Below are positions 1 through 8,500 of a stretch of DNA of 64,000 nucleotides, one piece after another; within the stretch, counting starts at the first letter, position 1; the number at the start of each line of letters is the position of its first letter. Position numbers and translations under genes: made by a program. Source of the DNA: JBCCIM01 sp965263205. Lineage in GTDB: Bacteria > Bacteroidota > Rhodothermia > Rhodothermales > JAHQVL01. The stretch spans positions 310,001 through 374,000 of the forward strand of contig CBDHHF010000034.1 in assembly GCA_965263205.1 (NCBI GenBank). The letters are read 5' to 3'. Under the pieces are notes generated by a model. That model was not told the origin of the DNA. It did no database searches and saw only the letters and a program-made list of their open reading frames with translations.

Positions 1-187
1 CTTGATCGATGGCCTCGAGGGCTTCGTATGCTTCTTCGATGAGCAAATGTTTGACCGACACGTGGGTCTGCTCACGATCCCACGGACAATCGCGACGCAG
101 TTGCCCCACGATGGCATAAAAGTCTATAAACGCTTCTACTATTGCCGGTGAAGGCCGAAAACTCGGCTCATAAATTTTGTCTGCCAT
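1..187 (-). CDS. mazG: MazG nucleoside triphosphate pyrophosphohydrolase, N-terminal part
   Basis: The gene runs off the left edge, so only the first 62 codons are visible. Translating the minus strand from the ATG at 187 gives a protein with the MazG signature: an LRRDCPWDREQTH segment followed by a LIEEAYEALEAID helix. The glutamates of the second segment belong to the metal-binding EExxE-type region of the family. MazG hydrolyses NTPs to NMP and pyrophosphate, and is linked to nucleotide-pool cleaning and ppGpp control. It is divergent from ssb. A hairpin followed by a T run lies about 20 bases upstream of the start, in its leader. Family assignment is firm; everything beyond codon 62 is unseen. 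Confidence 0.9.
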   Translation of the reverse strand, partial: MADKIYEPSFRPSPAIVEAFIDFYAIVGQLRRDCPWDREQTHVSVKHLLIEEAYEALEAIDQ

Positions 188-209
188 AATCAGATTTAGA
201 CTAAAAAAG

Positions 210-226
210 GGCTGCACCAAGCAGCC
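210..226 (-). terminator. Hairpin with T run in the mazG leader (possible attenuator)
   Basis: GGCTGC and GCAGCC form a 6-bp stem with a 5-base loop. Read on the minus strand it is followed by CTTTTTT, 20-odd bases before the mazG start. No gene upstream on that strand needs a terminator here, so it may be an attenuator or an incidental structure. A second inverted repeat lies at 241-249/283-291 (AAAAAGATC/GATCTTTTT). Confidence 0.4.
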
Positions 227-331
227 TTGCATAAGCTTGTAAAAAGATCGCCAAAAAGGAATGACACAAGGCTGTCACACTGGATCTTTTTATTGTCTAG
301 AGGTTATGTTGTGACCTGAAAACGTGTCTTG

Positions 332-345
332 AGAACCAAGGTTCT
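332..345. promoter_or_regulatory. Candidate LexA-type operator upstream of ssb
   Basis: The inverted repeat AGAACCAAGGTTCT contains GAAC-N4-GTTC, the core of the LexA box known from Bacillus and other phyla. It lies about 120 bases upstream of the ssb start, in the mazG/ssb divergent region. ssb is an SOS gene in many bacteria. Whether LexA of this lineage uses this motif is not known from the sequence. Confidence 0.4.
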
Positions 346-463
346 TAACTAGACGCTGGGTGGACTCATGTAATGTACCCTATACGCGGCCGGCAACCTG
401 CCGGTGGATTCTTGTAGACCGCCCCGGAGTTATGTTTTTCACTAAAATCAGCAGAGGTAAATT

Positions 464-919
464 ATGGCACGTGGCATTAACAAAGTGATCTTGGTAGGCA
501 ACCTGGGACAGGACCCAGAATTGCGCTACACCGGCAGTGGCACCGCAGTGTGCAACATGCGGCTTGCTACAAATGAGTCGTATAAAGATGCAAGCGGCCA
601 GATGGTCGACAAAACGGAATGGCACAGCATTGTTGCCTGGAGCCGGCTCGCCGAGATTTGTGGCGAGTACCTGAAAAAAGGCTCGCAGGTTTATTTTGAA
701 GGCTCACTCCAGACCCGCTCGTACGACGACAAAGACGGCAACACCAAGTGGGTGACAGAAATCAAAGCCCGCGAAATGATGATTCTCAGCGGGCGCGGCG
801 AAAACATGGGCGGTGGCAGTGGAGGCAATGGCTACCAGGGTGGCCAGTCGCGTCCCCAGCAACAACCCGCAGCAGCACCAGCCGATGCGTTCACGCCAGA
901 CGATGATCTTCCGTTCTAA
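464..919 (+). CDS. ssb: Single-stranded DNA-binding protein
   Basis: A 151-residue SSB that coats single-stranded DNA in replication, recombination and repair. The N-terminal OB fold is clear from MARGINKVILVGNLGQDPE and the following LRYTGSG and TEWHSIVAW segments (residues 1-110). A Gly/Gln-rich linker follows (about 110-140). The C-terminus is the acidic tail DDDLPF that docks SSB partner proteins. AGAGG at 453-457 is placed 6 bases before the ATG and decides the start. The gene is monocistronic: a 14-bp stem terminator follows, and the next gene is convergent. Confidence 0.97.
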   Translation: MARGINKVILVGNLGQDPELRYTGSGTAVCNMRLATNESYKDASGQMVDKTEWHSIVAWSRLAEICGEYLKKGSQVYFEGSLQTRSYDDKDGNTKWVTEIKAREMMILSGRGENMGGGSGGNGYQGGQSRPQQQPAAAPADAFTPDDDLPF

Positions 920-940
920 CGCGTGCATTCTTCATTTTTT

Positions 941-975
941 AAAGGGCGTATCGCAATCCGCGATACGCCCTTTTT
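941..975 (+). terminator. Strong rho-independent terminator after ssb
   Basis: A perfect 14-bp stem (941-954 with 960-973), a 5-base loop and a TTTTT tail. A-tracts on the left arm mean it could also stop the convergent flavoprotein transcript. Confidence 0.92.
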
Positions 976-1018
976 ATTTCCAACAGCTTTCTTCCTGGCG
1001 GATAAAATCAATTTCAAC

Positions 1019-1930
1019 TCAGGCATACCAATCGCGAATGATCGAAAAGGCAGCCGCATTCCCCTCTACCATTGCCCCCAGAGCCGAAGGCGGCATTCTG
1101 GCTACATCCCCCACTGCATAGAGTCCTTTGGTATCCGTTTGTCCATCTTCATCGGTCTTGATCAATCCCATATCATTGACGGATAGTTGAAAAGCCCGCA
1201 ATACCTTCGCCTCAAGTGCGCTCTTTTTCCGGGCAGGCACCCACCACAACGTGTTTACTTCTACAGACTCTCCCGTATGCAGCGTTACAGCCTGGACTTT
1301 ACCGTCAACCAGCTTAAGCTCTGTGATCGTGCCTTCGTGAACGGATATCCCTTTTTCAACCAACTGCTGCAGAAACGCGGTATCTAATATAATTGTTGGA
1401 TCATTCAAAATGAGTTTGGCCGTTGGCGTCCAATTATGGACCAATGCAGGGAAATGGGTAGCCTGCATTTCAGAATTTGCAACCAACCCCCAAACACGAT
1501 CACGGTTTTCATACCCATCACAGAAAGGACAAGGAATAATGGTATCTGCCCAGGCCTCTGTAAAGCCGGCAAGATCAGGGTAGCTATCTTCATAGCCAAG
1601 CGCCAGAATGACACGCTTTGCTTTCACTTGCTGACCAGCTTCCGCTGAGAGTAAAAACGTTCCATCACGCGCCTGCTCGATATCAACGATACGGTCCTTT
1701 CGCAAAAAGGCGCTTTGATACACATTGATCTGGGCCCAGGCCTGCGCACGGATTTCAGCAGGCAGCAATCCATCTAACCCTAATACGTTGTGGACGCCGT
1801 GGGATGCACCGTTACGCGGCGGTGCAGCACGATCATACACAATGACCTTTTTACGCGTCCGGGCAAGTACCAATGCAGCCTGTAACCCGGCCGGCCCACC
1901 GCCTATAATCGCGACATCAGCTTCTTCCAT
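1019..1930 (-). CDS. Thioredoxin reductase-like NAD(P)/FAD-dependent oxidoreductase
   Basis: A 303-residue two-domain flavoprotein. The FAD Rossmann motif GGGPAG is at residues 10-15. The redox pair CPFC is at 134-137 within CPFCDGYE, the position of the active disulfide in thioredoxin reductase and GliT-like dithiol oxidases. The C-terminal FAD motif GLYAVGDVA is present. The internal pyridine-nucleotide site, normally GxGxxA/G, reads GLVANSEMQA and has lost its glycines, so NADPH use is doubtful. This favours an oxidase of small-molecule dithiols over a true thioredoxin reductase. It lies 149 bp downstream of the glycosyltransferase on the same strand and may be the last gene of that operon. 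Confidence 0.85.
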   Translation of the reverse strand: MEEADVAIIGGGPAGLQAALVLARTRKKVIVYDRAAPPRNGASHGVHNVLGLDGLLPAEIRAQAWAQINVYQSAFLRKDRIVDIEQARDGTFLLSAEAGQQVKAKRVILALGYEDSYPDLAGFTEAWADTIIPCPFCDGYENRDRVWGLVANSEMQATHFPALVHNWTPTAKLILNDPTIILDTAFLQQLVEKGISVHEGTITELKLVDGKVQAVTLHTGESVEVNTLWWVPARKKSALEAKVLRAFQLSVNDMGLIKTDEDGQTDTKGLYAVGDVARMPPSALGAMVEGNAAAFSIIRDWYA

Positions 1931-2079
1931 CGATATGACCTGTTCTGGTTTTTTGATTAAATGCCAAAAAGGTCTTTTAGATGGGCATGGCCTCGATTAG
2001 GTTACACCTTCATTAACATAAATTGGAGCCGGCATTAAGGATATTGAAAACCAGCATACAACAGGATATCAATTAATCA

Positions 2080-3105
2080 CTACCCCATTAATTTGGATAC
2101 CCAGCCGGCCCGTAATTTCAGGGGGAGAAGCATCGCGGTCCCCAACACAGCAATCCCCGCAAGCTTTCGTTTCGCAGGGTATAAATCGTCAGCCTTTATT
2201 TGCCCGACAAGCGTTTGATAGCCCGACCATAACGCGCTTATAGATCTCTCGCTAAACAGGCGCGCCATAAATTGATGTTCGTTGTGGGTGAGATGTTTCT
2301 GAGCCTGAAACGGGGGAAACGCCAGCCCCTTGCGTGCAACAGTCTCTTTTACAGCTTGATGCACGCGTACAACACCATCCACGTATTTTTGAGAAAGCTG
2401 CGCGTCGAAATGCAGCGCACCTGTCAGATTGCTGCCATGCAAACGGTAAGAAGCCAACGGTTCGGGCAGGTAAGCGACTTCGGTCAGCAAAGGCGCAAGC
2501 ATGTAGAGATAGGCATCTGCCATACTCGAAAGGTGCGTTGCCGGCAATGGAAACAGCAACGCAGCAACTTCACGCCGAAAACTGAGTGCACTCGCCGGCA
2601 TGTTGCGCCACCGCCCACCCCGCTCTAGCAGCACAGGTCCCAACCAACCCGCCTCAAAGTGCCCATGCGAAGGTAACGTGCGGATAAACGCTCCTTCTCC
2701 GTCTACCACGGCCATGGCGTGCTGCACAAAGCCGGCATGCGGTTTTTGCTGCATCATGGCAACCACATCCGCAATTTTGCGCGAGTCAAACAGATCGTCA
2801 GCATCCAGCAGACAAATAATGTCACCCTGCGCAGCGGCAAAGGCTGTATTGAGTGCCACGGCAACGCCGGCGTTTTCCTGTACAACGAGTTGGATACGAT
2901 CATCAGCCGCCGCAAGCTGGCGCAAGATTTCTGGCGATGCATCCGTGGATCCATCATCACAGACAATGATTTCAAGGTGCGGCCACTGCTGCGCCTGCAC
3001 ACTTGCTATCGCCTCCTCAACAAACGACGCATAGTTATAGCTCGGCATCAAAACTGACACAAGCGGCTCCGCCGGCAGCGGAGGTAATTGCATCGCCTCG
3101 AGCAT
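2080..3105 (-). CDS. Family 2 glycosyltransferase
   Basis: A 341-residue GT-A glycosyltransferase of the GT2 family, transferring a sugar from a nucleotide sugar to a surface glycan or other acceptor that cannot be named. The N-terminus has VSVLMPSYNYASFVEEAI and the DDGSTD motif (residues 50-55). The metal-binding DxD is LLDADDLFD (D101, D103). There is no transmembrane anchor in the catalytic part, though the last 25 residues are hydrophobic. The start ATG is 6 bp after the stop of the flavoprotein upstream, with a GAGGG ribosome site inside that gene's end, so the two are co-transcribed. Confidence 0.9.
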   Translation of the reverse strand: MLEAMQLPPLPAEPLVSVLMPSYNYASFVEEAIASVQAQQWPHLEIIVCDDGSTDASPEILRQLAAADDRIQLVVQENAGVAVALNTAFAAAQGDIICLLDADDLFDSRKIADVVAMMQQKPHAGFVQHAMAVVDGEGAFIRTLPSHGHFEAGWLGPVLLERGGRWRNMPASALSFRREVAALLFPLPATHLSSMADAYLYMLAPLLTEVAYLPEPLASYRLHGSNLTGALHFDAQLSQKYVDGVVRVHQAVKETVARKGLAFPPFQAQKHLTHNEHQFMARLFSERSISALWSGYQTLVGQIKADDLYPAKRKLAGIAVLGTAMLLPLKLRAGWVSKLMG

Positions 3106-3111
3106 CGCGGC

Positions 3112-4398
3112 TTAGCCCTCTACCTGTAGCCCTTCCCGAATGGAAGCAGCAATCCCCTGAAAGTGCCACCGGCCATAGCGACCGAGCATCTCAATCCCAT
3201 GTTTCCGTAACAAGTCCATAGAGGCTTCGATCCAGTTGGAGCCCGGCCACGACCATGTGTAGGCTACTTCAACCCACGTAGCATCCACTACCTCTGCCTC
3301 TTCGATCATCCCCCAGGCCTGCAGTTCAGCGACCACCGCTTGCTCGTAGGCAGCAATCTCTGCTGCTGACGGTCGTTCATCCGGCAAAAAGGCGCGCTCT
3401 ATGTAAAGACTCGCACGCGGCCTATTGTCTGCCGGCGACGCAGGTAAAAAATGATCGTCCACGTTGCTGTAGAAGCCCACACGATGAAAGCCGGCTTTGC
3501 TCTCCGGCACATAGATCCAGTGCTCTTTGGGACATGCCGGCCCTTGCACGGCCCCAATATTAAGCACCAACACCGCTGTATGAGGATCTTGCTTTTTTTC
3601 AACAGACAGCCCAGTCATTGCCATCATTTGGTTGAGCGGAAGCGAAGATATGAGCCGATCGTACGGACGCTGTTCACCATCTTCAAAAAATACGGTACGC
3701 GCCCCCACATCAATTTTCACCACACGTTTGTTGTAGTGCACCTCGCATGCATCCGCCATCCGCAGCGATAGTTCATCCAATCCTTCAGCCGGATACACAA
3801 ACGTGGCGTTGTAACCCACAGCCGGCGTCTGCTCCGCAGCCCCTTGCTCAACCAGTTTCAGATCGAGAGGTGTTTTGTAGTTATCCTGCGGCCTGATGCT
3901 GGTCCATAAACCAGCCGTATACAAGTCATGGAAAGGCGCAAAAAACAGCTCGTTCAAGGTGGATCCGAACTGCGAGCGTACCCAATCTTCCATGGTCACA
4001 ATTTCGGGCTGCGAGGCATGCAGCAGTTCATGCAAAGCCGTAGAAGCAAGCGCTTCAGGTAAATAGGAGAGGTGGTACTGTAACGGGTATGGCACGTATC
4101 GGTCGTGCGCCGGCAAAAAAACCGCTGACGACCGATTGTATTTTTTTATGGTGATGTACTGCCCAATAAAATCCAGTATTTCCTGGTCGCCACCAAAAAT
4201 CCAGTGACCTCCTCCATATTCGAAGCGATACGCATCAGCGGGGACTTCCCCTCCGCTCATTCGCTGCTTGCTACCCGGCGCTAACTGATAAGAAGAGCAA
4301 ATTCCGCCAGGTACCGCTTCAGCTTCAAAGACGGGAAATCCAGATTTGATACCAGCTGCCAGGCCCGTCATACCTGCGCCTAAAATGAACGTGTTCAG
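3112..4398 (-). CDS. UDP-galactopyranose mutase/protoporphyrinogen oxidase-like flavoprotein, non-ATG start
   Basis: A FAD-dependent enzyme of about 428 residues. The first in-frame ATG (4371) would begin in the middle of the FAD-binding motif. Reading upstream restores LNTFILGAGMTGLAAG with G7, G9 and G12 of GxGxxG. A CTG at 4398 sits 9 bases after a GAGG (4408-4411 on the minus strand), so the start is probably CTG. VPGGICSSY and FEYGGGHWIFGG resemble UDP-galactopyranose mutase and related amine-oxidase-fold enzymes. Between a sulfotransferase and a GT2, a role in nucleotide-sugar or glycan modification is plausible. An alternative reading is loss of an ATG by mutation or sequencing error. 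Confidence 0.75.
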   Translation of the reverse strand: MNTFILGAGMTGLAAGIKSGFPVFEAEAVPGGICSSYQLAPGSKQRMSGGEVPADAYRFEYGGGHWIFGGDQEILDFIGQYITIKKYNRSSAVFLPAHDRYVPYPLQYHLSYLPEALASTALHELLHASQPEIVTMEDWVRSQFGSTLNELFFAPFHDLYTAGLWTSIRPQDNYKTPLDLKLVEQGAAEQTPAVGYNATFVYPAEGLDELSLRMADACEVHYNKRVVKIDVGARTVFFEDGEQRPYDRLISSLPLNQMMAMTGLSVEKKQDPHTAVLVLNIGAVQGPACPKEHWIYVPESKAGFHRVGFYSNVDDHFLPASPADNRPRASLYIERAFLPDERPSAAEIAAYEQAVVAELQAWGMIEEAEVVDATWVEVAYTWSWPGSNWIEASMDLLRKHGIEMLGRYGRWHFQGIAASIREGLQVEG

Positions 4399-4468
4399 TG
4401 TCTTGTGCCTCAGTAGTCTTTAAAATTCTTTAATGGGCAGCCTGATGCAGATCGAGCTGCCGTCTCAG

Positions 4469-5368
4469 TCAATCCGTTAACCAGTCACTTAGATCCCGAC
4501 CAATCAGATCCTGCAGCCGTTGTATGTCTTCCCTGTAACCAGCCCGCAGCTTTTGAGCTGTCGTTTCAGAAATCACGGGCTGCGCCAAGTTGATGTGCTG
4601 CACGCCAGATACCAGCCGGCCCCTGATTTGCTCCGGTAGCACCCGCACCAGAAAACGCTTTAAGGCGCCCTGCCCTTTCATAAAATTCTGCAAAGCCTGA
4701 AAACGGGGAATACCCGACCGGTTAGGCCGCCGGGAAAAATCCGGTTCAAAATCAGGGCGTATCCCAAGGAAATTGAAGCAGGCATCAAGTGTTGCCGCCG
4801 GCGATGTGCGCAAGTCTTCGTGGAGCAGGAAAAGCAATTGTTCTCGGGGAAAATGTTCGAGGTAGCGGCCCAGTTGTTCTGCATATCTGCCCATTGCATC
4901 ATAATGCCACAGGTGCTCCCAGTTTTGGCGCTGTGCTTCCATCGTGAGCGCTTCTTCAAAACTGGTGCACGGCTCCCGGCCATCCCTGCGCAAGTGGAGA
5001 TAACTCGCGTAAGCGCGTGCTACCGGATCGCGAAGCACAACAATCAACTTACAATCCGTTCTATGTGCTGCAATATTAGCTGCAGCCTTCGGATGGTAGA
5101 GGTAAAGTGGTGAAACTTCACCCGTTATTTTCCCATCCTGCGCATCAGCATAAAGCGCCTCATAGGCGTCCCGCTCGGTAACGCTGTGCCGGCCAACTGT
5201 TTCCTCATCGCCAGGGCCGGCAAAATCCAGAGCCGCACCTTCGAGTGCAAAAAAATTGGGCTCGCGCACAGGACAGGCAAACACGTCAGGATGCTGCGAA
5301 AGGTAGTAAAAGAGCGCGGTGGTCCCCGACTTTGCTGCACCAATCAGTATAAAATCAGGAAATTGCAT
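4469..5368 (-). CDS. PAPS-dependent sulfotransferase
   Basis: A 299-residue sulfotransferase-domain protein that transfers sulfate from PAPS to a hydroxyl, most likely on a carbohydrate. The 5'-phosphosulfate loop is IGAAKSGTTALF with K13, and the 3'-phosphate site is VVLRDPVARAYASY near residue 113. HEDLRTSP and the C-terminal FLGI segment match the heparan N-sulfotransferase-like group (Sulfotransfer_1/3). It heads the minus-strand cluster with the flavoprotein and GT2, and is divergent from the C25 peptidase. Sulfated surface polysaccharides are common in marine bacteria; the acceptor is unknown. Confidence 0.9.
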   Translation of the reverse strand: MQFPDFILIGAAKSGTTALFYYLSQHPDVFACPVREPNFFALEGAALDFAGPGDEETVGRHSVTERDAYEALYADAQDGKITGEVSPLYLYHPKAAANIAAHRTDCKLIVVLRDPVARAYASYLHLRRDGREPCTSFEEALTMEAQRQNWEHLWHYDAMGRYAEQLGRYLEHFPREQLLFLLHEDLRTSPAATLDACFNFLGIRPDFEPDFSRRPNRSGIPRFQALQNFMKGQGALKRFLVRVLPEQIRGRLVSGVQHINLAQPVISETTAQKLRAGYREDIQRLQDLIGRDLSDWLTD

Positions 5369-5544
5369 GCCTACTTCGCAATACGCGCTGTTTTCTTCTC
5401 GAAAATCTTCTCGAAGTTGTACAAAAGTGGAACGATTAATGTCACTAGCGGGTCTGTTTCTGACTGTTGCCTGAAGCCACCTATCTAACAGTCAGACCTC
5501 TAATCGAGCTTCGTCCTATCAGGTTCTTTCACAGTTCATTATAC

Positions 5545-8500
5545 ATGAGCATTATTTCTTCGCAAGCTATCCTGAAAATAGCTGCCCGCATCAGCTTCCC
5601 GTGCTTTTGCGCCTTGCTTTTCAGCACTTCAGCATACAGTCAGACCAACACGTTTGACCCGGCATGGATCAACCAGGGTAACACGTACGCAAAGCTGGCC
5701 GTCCTGGAAGATGGTATCTACCAGGTTTCGGGTGCCGAGCTCGGTAGTGCCGGCGTCAACCTCAATGAAATCGATCCGGCTACCCTGAAGATATTTCACA
5801 AAGGACAAGAAATACCATTATGGCTTGAAGGTGGCACCAACCCAACATTACAAGAAACCGACACCTTCCTTTTTGCCGGCACCAGGAATGATGGCGCTGA
5901 AGAAGCCTGGGCCTACGATGACGATCCATCTCGCCAGGGAAGTACCTACTTCAGCCTGTTCTCCGACACCACCTGGTATTGGGTGACATGGAGCGGCGAT
6001 GCCGGCTTGCGCTACACTGATACAGATCCTAATCAAGCGCTCACGAATCCGGCTGCAACGGCTTCATTTCGCGACACGTTGCACATCGAAGAAGACAATC
6101 TCTACTATTTTGGCGATTCAGACGATGCAGCACAGCCCGAGTACACACGTGGTGAAGGGTATTTTGGGTGGTTGATTTCCCATCTCGACACCAATCCCAT
6201 TGCTGAATCATTCGAACTCGATCTCGTCGATCCTGCCGCTTCAACAGACTCGCTGGTTGTTACCGTACGGCTTAGCAGCGGCTCTGCACCGCAGCACCTC
6301 GTCTCCTTGCAACTGGAAGCTGATGGTAGTCCCATTGCTTGTGCAACGTGCTCAGATGAAGTCACCTGGTCGGGGTATGCATACCGGGACTTACGGATTG
6401 CCCTGCCACAAAACCTTGTTGTGGGTGCGACGACCCTCAACGCCGTTGTCACCTCAGACAACTCGTTCAACAGCATCCCAAACCGGGTATTCATTGATTG
6501 GGTGGAAGCTGCTTATACCCGTAACACGGTATTAACCAGTGCGCAGCTATCGGTGGCCTTTGATACCGATGCAGCCCGGACCATTCGCGTAACCAACCAG
6601 GGCACCGCTCCACTGACTGCGCTCAATCCACTTGACAGCAGGCGCTTTATTCTGGCGCAGGAGGCCGGCAACACCTACGCGTTCAACGATGCCGCCTCGG
6701 GCCCTGCCACATACGCTATTTCCGACACCAACGGGTTCCTCTCGCCAGCCGACATTCGGGTACGCGCCGGCATTGATCTCGCTACACCGCAAGGTGCAGT
6801 CGACTACCTCATCATTACGACACCTGCCCTGACAGCATCAGCAACAGCACTTGCCAACTACAGGCAGCAAGCGGATGGCTATGCGACGCGCATTGTAAAT
6901 CAGTACGATATTTTTGATCAGTTTGATTATGGCCGGCCGACACCTTTGGCCGTGCGCCGGTTTGTCCATGCAACACAGGATTGGCCCGAGCCGCCGGAAT
7001 TTGTCATGTTTTGGGGAGATATTTTACGCCCCGAAGACAACCGTGCTCGGCGGCAGCTTTTCCCGTGGGAAGTCATTTCCTTTGGCTATGCACCCGCTGA
7101 TGGATGGTTCGGTATGCAAAAAGACGGACCGCTCGACTGGCTGGAGCGACCTGCAATTGGTCGCATTCCGATCCGCGATAATGAAACTGGAGCCTTCTTT
7201 GTCGAAAAAATTGGCAACTATGAAGACGCCCCCGTTGCAGCCTGGCAAAAAAGACTGCTTTTGCTCGTAGGTGGACAAACCCAGTTTGAGCAGGCGCGCT
7301 TGCGGAGCCACGCGCTTTCCTGGGGTGAACATGCCACAGGATTACCAACGGGCATGGATACGCTCCGCTTTTTCAAGACGGCTTCTGATCCGCTCGATCC
7401 AACATTCCAGGATGCCCTCAATGATGCGTTCAAAGAAGGCGCCTCGTGGGTAAGCTACTTTGGGCACTCTGCAGCAGATACCTGGGAAATTGTAACCGAA
7501 GCACCCGAAGATTACGACAATGCGGATCGATTGCCCGTTGTTCTTTCCATGGGATGTAACACGGGTAACTTTGCCGGCGGCCGTTTTGAATTGACGGACC
7601 GCCTCGTCTACGGCGAACGCCTTGTACTCGCCTCAATGAATGGCGCAATCGCACACTGGGGGTCCTCCAGTGCGTCGACCATTGATCAGCCGGCGCAGCT
7701 TACCAATGAACTGCACCAGGTGGTTTTCCAGGACACCATCCGCGTCCTTGGCCGTGCACTGGTGGAAGCCAAACGACGCTTTGTGACCTCCAGATCACAA
7801 ACAGCGAGCGTGTACAATGTGCTACTGCAATACGGCCTTATCGGCGACCCGGCCACCCGCGTTCGCATCGCCGACAAACCCGAATTCCAAACCTCGACCG
7901 ACGGCATCGAAGTGACACCCCTCACCCCGGTGCCGGCTGATGGCAACGTAACCGTCGAAACGGCCATCCGAAACTGGGGCCTGTTGCCTACGGACTCCGT
8001 TGATGTACAACTCACCCACATCAGCCCATCGGGTGCAGAAGAAGCGATCAGCAAAAAGATATTGCCGCGCCTTCGCGAAGAAGCAGTACAGTTCTCTGTA
8101 CCTATTGGTAACCCCGACATCGGCGACAATACCTTCCAGGTGGCTATCGACCCTGTCAATGTGTTCGAAGAAGTAGATGAACTGAACAATGTTGCGGCCA
8201 AAAACCACACGGTGTTCTCCGCCGGCCTCGCGCTGATTTCACCAGCAGACTTCGCCCTTGTATCTGCGCTCCAGCCTACCCTGCTGGTCAGCCTGGCAAC
8301 CAACGATGCAACCACGCGCACCATTTCCTTTGAAGTGGACACAGTGCCTTCTTTCGACTCGCCGGCACGCCAACAAGGTGAAGCAGCAACCACCGGAGCG
8401 GTTGCAACGTGGCAGGTGGGCACCCCGCTTACGGACAAAGTAGCGTACTACTGGCGAGCACGCATCAACAGCAGCGATCAGTCGGGTGTTTGGCAGAATG

